From the NCBI GenBank assembly GCA_937894055.1, contig CALDHQ010000009.1:1-5511 (forward strand): a stretch of 5,511 bases of DNA, given 5' to 3'. Of this stretch, positions 1-5,456 are shown one piece after another. The DNA comes from an uncultured Polymorphobacter sp. (GTDB taxonomy: Bacteria > Pseudomonadota > Alphaproteobacteria > Sphingomonadales > Sphingomonadaceae). Every line of letters begins with the position of its first letter. Within the stretch, counting starts at the first letter, position 1. Below the pieces are notes generated by a model. The model had not been told where the DNA came from and ran no database searches. It saw nothing but the letters and a program-made list of their open reading frames with translations. The position numbers and the translations under genes were made by a program.

Positions 1-19
1 GAGCGCCAAACAAATGGGT

Positions 20-36
20 GCAGGCCGCAGGCCTGC
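20..36. repeat. Short inverted repeat just downstream of kynU
   Basis: GCAGGCC (20-26) and GGCCTGC (30-36) form a perfect 7-bp inverted repeat around a 3-base loop, 14 bases past the kynU stop codon. On the minus strand it could fold in the kynU 3' end and is followed by a weakly T-rich stretch (CATTTGTTTGG). There is no real T-tract, so it may be a weak or Rho-assisted terminator, or part of the unseen neighbour to the left. Only the symmetry is certain. The rest of bases 1-49 shows nothing I recognise. Confidence 0.35.
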
Positions 37-49
37 CCGCCGGAGGCCC

Positions 50-1294
50 TTATGTCACTTTCTCGGCGGTCTGAAACTCGGGCGCGCGCCAGAGCCCGCT
101 TTCAACGACTTCGACGAGCCGGTCGACCGCATCCCAGATGCCGACGAAGCGCAGGTACAGCGGCGAAAAGCCGAAGCGCAGCGTTGAAGGCGCGCGGAAA
201 TCGCCGATGACGCCGCGGCTGATCAGCGCCTTCATCAGTGGGTAGCCGTCGGCGTGGTCATAGGCGACATGGCCGCCACGTGCGGCAGCATCGCGCGGGC
301 TGGCGAGGCGGAAACCGGCGTCTGGGAGCCGCGCGGCCATCAGCTCGACGAACAGCGCGCCGAGCGCCATCGATTTCGCCCGCGCCGCGTCGGTTCCCGC
401 ACGCGCGGCGAGGTCGAGGCCGGCCTGCGCCGCGACCATCGACAGAATCGGCTGCGTGCCGGTGAGCAGCCGGCCGATGCCTTCGGTCGGTGCAAAGTCG
501 CGGTCGAACGCGAACGGCGCGCGGTGGCTCCACCAGCCGGTCAGCGGTTGGTCGAGTGCGGCATGGTGGCGGGCAGCGGCGAAGGCGAATCCGGGGCTGC
601 CGGGGCCGCCGTTGAGATATTTGTAGGTGCAGCCGATGGCGAAATCGGCGTTGCAGGCGTTGAGGTCGACGGGCATCGCGCCGGCGCTGTGGCACAGGTC
701 CCAGACGGTCAGCGCGCCGGCGGCATTCGCGCGCGCCGTCAGCGCGGCCATGTCGAGGATGTGCGCTGACTTGTAGTGGGTATGCGTCAGCGCGACGACG
801 GCGACATCGTCGGTGATCGCATCGGCGAGCTCATGGCTTTCGGCAAAGCGGATCTGGTGCCCCTGCCCGAGCCAGCGCGTCAGCCCCTGCACGACGTAAT
901 TGTTGGTCGGGAAGTTGCTGCCTTCCATGACGATGACGCGGCGGTCGGGGCGCTGCGCGGTGGCGGCGGCGACCATCTTGAACAGGTTGATGCCGGTGCT
1001 GTCGGTCATCACCACTTCGCCGGCGTCGGCGCCGACCAGCGCGGCAATGGCGTCGCCCATGCGGTACGGCAGGTCGAACCACCCGGCCTTGTTCCAGCTG
1101 GTGACGAGGCCCCTGCCCCATTGTTCGTGCACCGCATCGGCGACGGCGGTCGCGGCGGCGCGCGGCAACGGCCCGAGCGAATTGCCCGCGAGATAGATGG
1201 TGCCGGGCGCGATATCGAATTCATCGACCAGCGCGCCAAGCGGATCGGCAGCATCAAGCGCCAGTGCGTGCGCGCGGGTCAGGTCGGTGCTCAT
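50..1294 (-). CDS. kynU: Kynureninase (L-kynurenine hydrolase)
   Basis: Cytosolic PLP enzyme of tryptophan breakdown that cleaves L-kynurenine to anthranilate plus L-alanine (3-hydroxykynurenine to 3-hydroxyanthranilate). The 414-residue product is the usual length for bacterial kynureninase. Visible motifs are the N-terminal YLAGNSLGPLP (about residues 34-44), SNFPTNNY (126-133), the PLP-contacting Asp in VWDLCHSAGA (Asp199), the Schiff-base lysine in CTYKYLNGGPG (Lys225), GTQPILSM (279-286) and the C-terminal LRFGFSPLY, whose Arg373 matches the substrate-carboxylate arginine of the family. The frame stays open to an ATG at 1369, but that start would overlap the start of the divergent gene. 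The ATG at 1294 gives the normal N-terminus (MSTDLTRAHALALDAADPL), and an ATG at 1306 is also possible. No Shine-Dalgarno precedes either. No other kynurenine-pathway gene is visible; one could lie left of the window. Family call is very secure, the exact start less so. Confidence 0.95.
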   Translation of the reverse strand: MSTDLTRAHALALDAADPLGALVDEFDIAPGTIYLAGNSLGPLPRAAATAVADAVHEQWGRGLVTSWNKAGWFDLPYRMGDAIAALVGADAGEVVMTDSTGINLFKMVAAATAQRPDRRVIVMEGSNFPTNNYVVQGLTRWLGQGHQIRFAESHELADAITDDVAVVALTHTHYKSAHILDMAALTARANAAGALTVWDLCHSAGAMPVDLNACNADFAIGCTYKYLNGGPGSPGFAFAAARHHAALDQPLTGWWSHRAPFAFDRDFAPTEGIGRLLTGTQPILSMVAAQAGLDLAARAGTDAARAKSMALGALFVELMAARLPDAGFRLASPRDAAARGGHVAYDHADGYPLMKALISRGVIGDFRAPSTLRFGFSPLYLRFVGIWDAVDRLVEVVESGLWRAPEFQTAEKVT

Positions 1295-1367
1295 CGCCGT
1301 GACCATAGCAGCGATTTGCGGCGGCGGCAGTGCCTGCGCTAGGGGCGATGACGAAAGGCCTGTCACC

Positions 1368-2027
1368 ATGTCCGATTCGCCCTATCTGTTTGCCCCCGCG
1401 CCGCCCGCCAGCCTCGGCATCGTCGGTGATACGCGGCGCTTTGCCGTCGGCCGGGTGTTCTGCGTCGGCCGCAACTATGCCGAGCACGCGCGCGAAATGG
1501 GCAGCGATCCGGTGCGCGAGCCGCCGTTCTTTTTCAGCAAGCATGCGTCGTCGGTCGTACCCGGTGGCAGCCTCGCCTATCCGCCGATGACCGCCGATCT
1601 GCACCACGAAGTCGAACTCGTCGTCGCGATCGGGCCCGACGGCATCGCTGGTCATGCGGTCGGCATCGATTTCACCCGCCGCGACTTGCAGGCCGCCGCC
1701 AAGGCCGCTGCGCGGCCGTGGGACATGGCGAAGGGCTTTGACGGCGCCGCGCCGGTTGGTCTGCTGACGCTGGGCGCGACCATGCCCGACGCCGCCATCA
1801 GCCTCAGCGTCGACGGCGTGCAGCGCCAGTCTGGCAAGCTGTCCGACATGATCTGGTCGGTGCCCGAAATCATCGCCGAGCTGGCGCGCTATCTGGTGCT
1901 GCGGCCCGGCGACCTGATCTTTACCGGCACGCCGGCGGGTGTCGGGCCGGTGGGCGTCGGCGCGCAGCTGCATGCGCAAATCGACGGGCTGGCGCCGCTC
2001 GACCTGACCATCGCGCCGCCGGCCTGA
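1368..2027 (+). CDS. Fumarylacetoacetate hydrolase (FAH) family protein, small FAHD1-like type
   Basis: A 219-residue single-domain member of the FAH superfamily, metal-dependent enzymes that hydrolyse or decarboxylate acylpyruvate-type compounds (fumarylpyruvate, acylpyruvates, oxaloacetate). Visible motifs are FCVGRNYAEHAREMG (31-45), with the His40/Glu43 pair that matches the FAHD1 catalytic dyad; PPFFFSKHASSVV (52-64); HHEVEL (79-84), with metal ligands Glu81 and Glu83; GIDFTRRD (99-106), with the third metal ligand Asp101; RPWDMAKGFD (116-125); and the C-terminal GDLIFTGTPAGVGPV (181-195). About 11 residues that usually lie between the Glu pair and the Asp ligand appear to be absent. ATG at 1368 is chosen because it starts the family-like N-terminus and follows AAAGG (1354-1358) at 9 bases; upstream in-frame codons run antisense through kynU. 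First gene of a probable operon with trmL and hemF. The substrate cannot be told from sequence, and a link to kynurenine breakdown is only suggested by position. Confidence 0.9.
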   Translation: MSDSPYLFAPAPPASLGIVGDTRRFAVGRVFCVGRNYAEHAREMGSDPVREPPFFFSKHASSVVPGGSLAYPPMTADLHHEVELVVAIGPDGIAGHAVGIDFTRRDLQAAAKAAARPWDMAKGFDGAAPVGLLTLGATMPDAAISLSVDGVQRQSGKLSDMIWSVPEIIAELARYLVLRPGDLIFTGTPAGVGPVGVGAQLHAQIDGLAPLDLTIAPPA

Positions 2028-2031
2028 CCGC

Positions 2032-2493
2032 ATGCGACTGGCGCTGTTCCAGCCCGACCAGCCCGGCAATGTCGGCACGATGCTGCGACTGGCGGCGTGC
2101 CTCGGTGTCGGCGTCGATATCATCGAACCGTGCGGCTTCGCGTTCGATGACCGGCAGCTGCGCCGCGCCGGGCTCGACTATACCGACATCGTGCAGATGA
2201 CGCGCCACCGCGACTGGGAGGCCTTTCGCGCCGCCCGGCCGGGGCGCATCATGCTGCTGACCACGCGCGGCGACGTCCGCCACGCTGACGCAGACTTTGC
2301 CGAAGATGACATCGTCATGGTCGGGCAGGAAAGCGCCGGCGCACCCGATTTCGTCCACGCTGCCGCATCCGTGCGATTACGTATTGCCCAGGTGGCCGGC
2401 ACCCGCTCATTGAACGTCGCCGTCGCGGCCGGCATCGTGCTCGCCGAGGCGCTTCGTCAAGTCCAAGGCCAGATTCAGGAAACACCGTCATGA
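2032..2493 (+). CDS. trmL: tRNA (cytidine(34)-2'-O)-methyltransferase TrmL
   Basis: SPOUT-class, SAM-dependent enzyme that 2'-O-methylates the wobble nucleotide (C34 or modified U34) of tRNA-Leu isoacceptors, aiding codon reading; it works as a dimer in the cytosol. The 153-residue length is typical. Motif 1 is NVGTMLR (13-19) followed by [17 protein letters not shown]; motif 2 is GQESAGAP (98-105); motif 3, part of the deep trefoil knot that binds SAM, is [20 protein letters not shown] (124-143). The start ATG lies only 4 bases after the FAH-family stop and has no obvious Shine-Dalgarno, so translation probably depends on coupling. Its stop overlaps the hemF start as ATGA. Assignment to TrmL rather than the larger TrmH/RlmB-type SPOUT enzymes rests on the short length and the N-terminal [11 protein letters not shown]. 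Confidence 0.93.
   Translation: MRLALFQPDQPGNVGTMLRLAACLGVGVDIIEPCGFAFDDRQLRRAGLDYTDIVQMTRHRDWEAFRAARPGRIMLLTTRGDVRHADADFAEDDIVMVGQESAGAPDFVHAAASVRLRIAQVAGTRSLNVAVAAGIVLAEALRQVQGQIQETPS
2477..2481 (+). promoter_or_regulatory. Ribosome binding site of hemF
   Basis: AGGAA ends 8 bases before the hemF ATG at 2490 and lies inside the last codons of trmL. Together with the ATGA overlap it fixes the hemF start and points to translational coupling with trmL. Confidence 0.7.
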
Positions 2494-3329
2494 CCACTAA
2501 GCTCGATGCCCAGCAACAAGCCGCAGAGACCTGGTTCCAGTCGTTGCGCGACCGGATTTGCGCGGCTTTCGAAGGCCTTGAAGACGAACTCGGCGGTAGC
2601 GAGCCGGCCGGCCGGTTTGTCTACACGCCGTGGAAGCGCCCCGAAGGCGGCGGCGGCACGATGGGCGTGATGAAGGGCCGCGTGTTCGAAAAGGTCGGCG
2701 TCAACGTCTCGACCGTCCACGGCACCTTTTCGCCCGAGTTCGCCAAGACCATCCCCGGCGCGTCCGAAGACCCGCGCTTCTTCGCCACCGGCATCAGCCT
2801 GGTTGCGCACATGACCAACCCCAAGGTGCCGGCGGTGCACATGAACACCCGCTTCCTGGTCACCACCAAGCGCTGGTTCGGCGGCGGCGCCGACCTCAAC
2901 CCGCCGCTGCCGGTCGAAAAGGACACCGCCGACTGGCACGCCGCGTTCAAGGCCGCCTGCGACCGCCACGACCCCGAACATTACCCGCGCTTCAAAAAGT
3001 GGTGCGACGAGTATTTCTTCATCCCGCACCGCAATGTCGCACGCGGCGTCGGCGGCATTTTCTACGACTGGCTGGAAAACGACTGGGACAAGGATTTCGC
3101 CTTTACCCGCGATGTCGGCGAGACATTCCTGAGCGCCTATCCCGAGATGGTCCGCCGCCACCTCCACGATAGCTTCACCGCCGCCGACCGCGAGACGCAG
3201 CTGCAGTATCGCGGCCGCTACGCCGAATTCAACCTGATCTACGACCGCGGCACGCTGTTCGGGCTGAAGACCGGCGGCAATGTCGATGCCATTCTGATGA
3301 GCCTGCCGCCCGTCGCCAAATGGGACTAA
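2490..3329 (+). CDS. hemF: Oxygen-dependent coproporphyrinogen III oxidase
   Basis: Catalyses the O2-dependent double oxidative decarboxylation of coproporphyrinogen III to protoporphyrinogen IX, a late step of heme synthesis, in the cytosol; the enzyme is a homodimer. The 279-residue length is normal for bacterial HemF. Motifs in order: [19 protein letters not shown] (45-63); VHMNTRF (116-122); [11 protein letters not shown] (128-138); the family signature region [20 protein letters not shown] (170-189) followed by IFYD ending at Asp193; and the C-terminal [19 protein letters not shown] (241-259) with [14 protein letters not shown] (261-274). The signature normally reads HR-x-E-x-RG; here the Glu position is Val183. 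The start overlaps the trmL stop (ATGA) and has a good Shine-Dalgarno. The TAA stop overlaps the stop of the convergent membrane-protein gene, and no terminator hairpin is visible between them. Presence of the aerobic enzyme fits an aerobic or facultative organism. Confidence 0.97.
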   Translation: MTTKLDAQQQAAETWFQSLRDRICAAFEGLEDELGGSEPAGRFVYTPWKRPEGGGGTMGVMKGRVFEKVGVNVSTVHGTFSPEFAKTIPGASEDPRFFATGISLVAHMTNPKVPAVHMNTRFLVTTKRWFGGGADLNPPLPVEKDTADWHAAFKAACDRHDPEHYPRFKKWCDEYFFIPHRNVARGVGGIFYDWLENDWDKDFAFTRDVGETFLSAYPEMVRRHLHDSFTAADRETQLQYRGRYAEFNLIYDRGTLFGLKTGGNVDAILMSLPPVAKWD

Positions 3330-4153
3330 GCGGCCTCGGCCTCGGTGCCGGCGAGTAGGCGATAGACGGTGCCCATCGCCGCGCTGAAATAGATGTTGAG
3401 CGCCAGACTCGGCAGCAGCAGTAGCGCTGCAACAACGAACGCCGGCAGCGAGCCTGTCGGTGGCCCGAACCGTTGCGTGCCCAGATAGACGAGTGCGACG
3501 ATCGGTGCCGCAGCGAGGATATAGATCAGCGCCAGCGCGAGCAGTGTCAGCATATGGCCGCGCGTCAGCCGCCACGTCCGGCGCAGGCTGGCAAAAATCC
3601 CGATGCGTTCGAAAAGCGCGATGCCCGGCAAGGCACTCAGGCGCAGCGTGACAAAGAGTTCCACGATGATGATGGCGGCAATAATCACGAAGATGAGCAG
3701 CATCGACCCAGCGCTTTGGGCGTCTGGCAGCTGCACGCCGAACAGGCCGCCGATCAAGCCGGCCAGCAGCGCCAGCACGACTGCGGCCACGGCGAGCACC
3801 ACCGTCATGATCAGGAACGCCAGCAAGCTCGCCGCAAGCAGCTTCAGCATCGGCTTCACCGTGCCCGCCAGGACGCTGCCGACGCTTTGACCCGGCGCCT
3901 CCGCGGCCGCGCCCGCCAGCGCCGCGACAGTCAGTGTGCCGATGAGCGCCAGGACATAGTTCGCGACGAGGAACGACCAGCCAGCGACGCCGAGCCGGAC
4001 TTCGGGATGGTCGAGCGATGGCATCTGCACCGTCATCTGCAGCACCAGCGCGGGCAGCACTGAAAATGCAGCAAGCACTACCGCATAGATTTGCCAGTCG
4101 CGCCGCACGACGGCCTGCGTCGCGTGCCAAACCGATCCCACCGAAAAAGTCAT
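3326..4153 (-). CDS. Multi-pass inner-membrane protein of unknown function
   Basis: A 275-residue, very hydrophobic protein with about six or seven probable membrane helices, roughly at residues 21-43, 57-80, 103-138 (long enough for one long or two short helices), 150-170, 202-225 and 236-262. A basic segment, [12 protein letters not shown] (189-200), precedes the fifth region. That basic motif and the helix layout recall the membrane-domain proteins related to the glycerophosphodiester phosphodiesterase membrane domain and YciC-like families, but no catalytic domain is present, so I assign no function. The ATG at 4153 is preferred over an upstream ATG at 4249: a GGGGGAA ribosome binding site lies at 4158-4164 and a -35/-10 promoter lies upstream at 4182-4210, inside what the longer version would translate. 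Transcribed alone, convergent with hemF (4-base overlap) and divergent from the GNAT gene. Confidence 0.85.
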   Translation of the reverse strand: MTFSVGSVWHATQAVVRRDWQIYAVVLAAFSVLPALVLQMTVQMPSLDHPEVRLGVAGWSFLVANYVLALIGTLTVAALAGAAAEAPGQSVGSVLAGTVKPMLKLLAASLLAFLIMTVVLAVAAVVLALLAGLIGGLFGVQLPDAQSAGSMLLIFVIIAAIIIVELFVTLRLSALPGIALFERIGIFASLRRTWRLTRGHMLTLLALALIYILAAAPIVALVYLGTQRFGPPTGSLPAFVVAALLLLPSLALNIYFSAAMGTVYRLLAGTEAEAA

Positions 4154-4157
4154 TGAA

Positions 4158-4164
4158 TTCCCCC
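4158..4164 (-). promoter_or_regulatory. Ribosome binding site of the membrane-protein gene
   Basis: Read on the minus strand, GGGGGAA ends 4 bases before the ATG at 4153, with its G-run 6 to 10 bases upstream. It decides the start in favour of 4153 over the in-frame ATG at 4249. Confidence 0.6.
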
Positions 4165-4181
4165 GAAAGCCCCTGCCCGCG

Positions 4182-4210
4182 ATGCTAGGAATCGCGCCGA
4201 TGGCCGTCAA
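4182..4210 (-). promoter_or_regulatory. Sigma-70-type promoter of the membrane-protein gene
   Basis: On the minus strand a -35 box TTGACG (4210-4205) is followed after exactly 17 bases by TAGCAT (4187-4182). TTGACG matches the consensus at five of six positions and TAGCAT matches TATAAT at four of six. Transcription would start near 4175, giving a leader of about 20 bases that contains the ribosome binding site. It is the best promoter candidate I found in the window, though not experimentally supported. Confidence 0.5.
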
Positions 4211-4296
4211 TCGCACCTGCCACCCAAATTGCGACCGAATTGGCGGCATTGCAGCGCGGCTTCCGCAAGGCCGGCGCTTTGACTATGGCTGGCACC

Positions 4297-4893
4297 ATGC
4301 AATCCACCCTGACTCCCGTGCCCGCCGGCTGGCTCGCCACCATCGTCACCAGCCTTGAAATGAACGAGCGCCCGCCCGCGGCGACCGAACCGGTGCGCGC
4401 GCCGTTCAAGCTTGAGCGCTGGACGGCGCCGGTGAGTGTCGAGGCGTATCGCGCGCTGTTTCGCAAGATTGGCGGGCCGTGGCTGTGGTTCAGCCGCTTG
4501 CTGCTGTCGGACGCGGAACTTTCGGCAATCCTCGATGCGCCGACCACCGAGCTGTATGTGGCGACGCGTCGTGACGGCACCGCCATCGGCATCATTGAAC
4601 TCGATTTCGCAGCACCGAACCAGACCGAGCTGGCGTTCATCGGACTGACTCCCGAACTCGCCGGGCACGGCCATGGCGGCTGGCTGATGAGCCATGCGCT
4701 GCGCCGGGCGTGGCGCGATGATACGGTGCGCGTCTGGGTCCACACCTGCGATCTCGATCATCCCGGCGCGCTGCGCTTCTACCAGCGGCAGGGGTTCAAG
4801 CCCTATGCACGTGCTGTCGAGACCTTCCCCGACCCGCGGCTGACCGGCCTCTATCCGGCCGATATCGCGCCGCACGTGCTGCTGCTGGCATGA
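4297..4893 (+). CDS. GNAT-family N-acetyltransferase
   Basis: Predicted cytosolic acetyl-CoA-dependent acetyltransferase of 198 residues; the acceptor (small amine, amino acid or protein N-terminus) cannot be told. The GNAT fold is seen in ELYVATRRDGTAIGIIELDF (85-104, strands 2-4), the acetyl-CoA loop after strand 4 in LAFIGLTPELAGHGHGGWLM (112-131) and motif B in VHTCDLDHPGALRFYQRQGF (148-167). The usual Arg/Gln-x-x-Gly-x-Gly loop reads GHGHGG here, with His in place of the first Arg; from memory this is a known variant in alphaproteobacterial relatives. The frame extends up to a TTG at 4240, and ATGs at 4285 and 4297 are the plausible starts. I prefer 4297 because MQSTLTPVPAGW looks like the family N-terminus, but no Shine-Dalgarno is present. 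Single gene, divergent from the membrane protein and convergent with the PEP-CTERM gene, sharing a terminator region. Confidence 0.88.
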   Translation: MQSTLTPVPAGWLATIVTSLEMNERPPAATEPVRAPFKLERWTAPVSVEAYRALFRKIGGPWLWFSRLLLSDAELSAILDAPTTELYVATRRDGTAIGIIELDFAAPNQTELAFIGLTPELAGHGHGGWLMSHALRRAWRDDTVRVWVHTCDLDHPGALRFYQRQGFKPYARAVETFPDPRLTGLYPADIAPHVLLLA

Positions 4894-4925
4894 AAAAGGC
4901 CCGGCGGACTTGCGTCCACCGGGCC
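4893..4925 (-). terminator. Intrinsic terminator of the PEP-CTERM gene
   Basis: Arms at 4898-4909 and 4914-4925 form a 12-bp stem. Read on the minus strand the RNA stem is complete (one G-U wobble), capped by a GCAA tetraloop of the stable GNRA class, and followed by five Us from 4897-4893. On the plus strand the same stem carries a C-A mismatch and no T-tract follows, so it serves mainly the minus-strand gene, whose stop is 21 bases upstream. The T-tract reaches into the last base of the convergent GNAT stop codon. The hairpin may still protect or stop plus-strand transcripts weakly. Confidence 0.88.
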
Positions 4926-4946
4926 CAATTCAGTCTGACCGCAAGA

Positions 4947-5231
4947 TCAGGCGGCGACGCGCGCCATGCTGCGGCGGCGAACTGCGCCACCGACGAGGCC
5001 GAAGCCCGCAACCATCATCGCCCAGCTGGCCGGTTCCGGCACGGCGCCGACGCTTGCCGGCGCTTCGATGACGACGGTCGGCGGCGACACCGGGCCGAGG
5101 TGCTTGATGTGCCAGGCGTCGCTGCGCTCGGCAGCAATGCGAAGTGCTTCCTTGTCGGCGTTAACCGTTGTCACGGCCATCGCCGGTGCGGCCGCGAGGA
5201 GCGCGACTGCCGTAAGTGCCAAAATCTTCAT
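4947..5231 (-). CDS. Small secreted PEP-CTERM (PEPxxWA-type) protein
   Basis: A 94-residue exported protein with a Sec signal peptide (Lys2, hydrophobic core at 3-15, likely cleavage after Ala-Met-Ala19) and a C-terminal sorting signal: VPEPASWA (64-71), a hydrophobic helix MMVAGFGLVGGAV (72-84) and basic RRR (85-87). Such tails are recognised and cut by an inner-membrane exosortase, usually in bacteria that make exopolysaccharide; the exosortase is not in this window. Only about 44 residues lie between the two signals, with a charged, probably helical first half (DKEALRIAAERSDAW, 26-40) and a Pro/Val-rich second half, no cysteines and no domain I recognise. The start is supported by AGGGAG (5240-5245) 8 bases upstream. 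The gene stands alone, with its own terminator. The sorting-signal call is strong; the molecular role is unknown. Confidence 0.87.
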   Translation of the reverse strand: MKILALTAVALLAAAPAMAVTTVNADKEALRIAAERSDAWHIKHLGPVSPPTVVIEAPASVGAVPEPASWAMMVAGFGLVGGAVRRRSMARVAA

Positions 5232-5239
5232 ACTCTAAA

Positions 5240-5245
5240 CTCCCT
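5240..5245 (-). promoter_or_regulatory. Ribosome binding site of the PEP-CTERM gene
   Basis: AGGGAG on the minus strand, 8 bases before the ATG at 5231. It supports the minus-strand reading over the overlapping plus-strand open frames here. Confidence 0.7.
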
Positions 5246-5272
5246 GTCTGTCTTCACTGCTCAACCCCAGGA

Positions 5273-5304
5273 ATTATGGTTTACCAGCAAGGTGTTACGG
5301 TCAA
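5273..5304 (-). promoter_or_regulatory. Possible promoter of the PEP-CTERM gene
   Basis: On the minus strand TTGACC (5304-5299) resembles a -35 box and CATAAT (5278-5273) a -10 box. The 20-base spacer is longer than the normal 16-18, so either one box is used with an unseen partner or the match is chance. The position would give a leader of about 35 bases. Confidence 0.25.
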
Positions 5305-5442
5305 ATTAAGACAGTTGGACTGCCAAACTCGTTTCGTCGCATTTTTGGAACCCGTCGAAACCAGCCATTTTGGCGGTGATTTGGCGCTTCGAGTTTTGGC
5401 CCGAAATCGTTAGAAGCGGGCTGCAATTGCCAGTCCAGACCC

Positions 5443-5448
5443 AGGGGA
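5443..5448 (+). promoter_or_regulatory. Ribosome binding site of the adhC-like gene
   Basis: AGGGGA ends 8 bases before the ATG at 5457, a normal position, and supports that start. Confidence 0.7.
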
Positions 5449-5456
5449 AGTCACCC

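Larger units (their letters stand above)
5232..5456. other. Divergent intergenic region, relatively AT-rich
   Basis: The 225 bases between the PEP-CTERM gene and the adhC-like gene hold no gene I can support. They are clearly richer in A and T than the flanking genes. They contain the PEP-CTERM ribosome binding site and possible promoter, three TTTTGG copies at 5343, 5368 and 5394, a small inverted repeat GCCA-TTT-TGGC (5364-5374), and the ribosome binding site of the downstream gene. Regulatory signals for both divergent genes must lie here. Confidence 0.6.

Noticed and set aside
254..769. 171-codon open frame on the plus strand inside kynU
   Set aside because: Antisense to conserved kynureninase coding sequence, including the PLP-lysine region; no domain and no ribosome binding site of note.
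1295..1369. N-terminal extension of kynureninase to an ATG at 1369
   Set aside because: It would overlap the start of the divergent FAH-family gene and add residues absent from kynureninases as I know them.
1254..2123. 289-codon open frame on the minus strand
   Set aside because: Antisense to the FAH-family gene and trmL; low-complexity Arg/His/Asp-rich translation with no recognisable motif.
2475..4130. 551-codon open frame on the minus strand
   Set aside because: It runs antisense through all of hemF and out of frame through the membrane-protein gene. Its translation is Arg/Ala/Gly-rich without any domain, typical of shadows in high-GC DNA.
4154..4249. N-terminal extension of the membrane protein to an ATG at 4249
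   Set aside because: The extension would be translated from DNA holding a good -35/-10 promoter and a ribosome binding site for the ATG at 4153, and it does not resemble a membrane or signal segment.
4207..4875. 222-codon minus-strand open frame over the GNAT gene
   Set aside because: Antisense to the GNAT motifs; compositionally biased and without recognisable domains.
4890..5309. 139-codon plus-strand open frame across the PEP-CTERM gene
   Set aside because: It starts in the GNAT stop/terminator region and crosses the terminator hairpin. The opposite strand has a clear signal peptide, sorting signal and Shine-Dalgarno.
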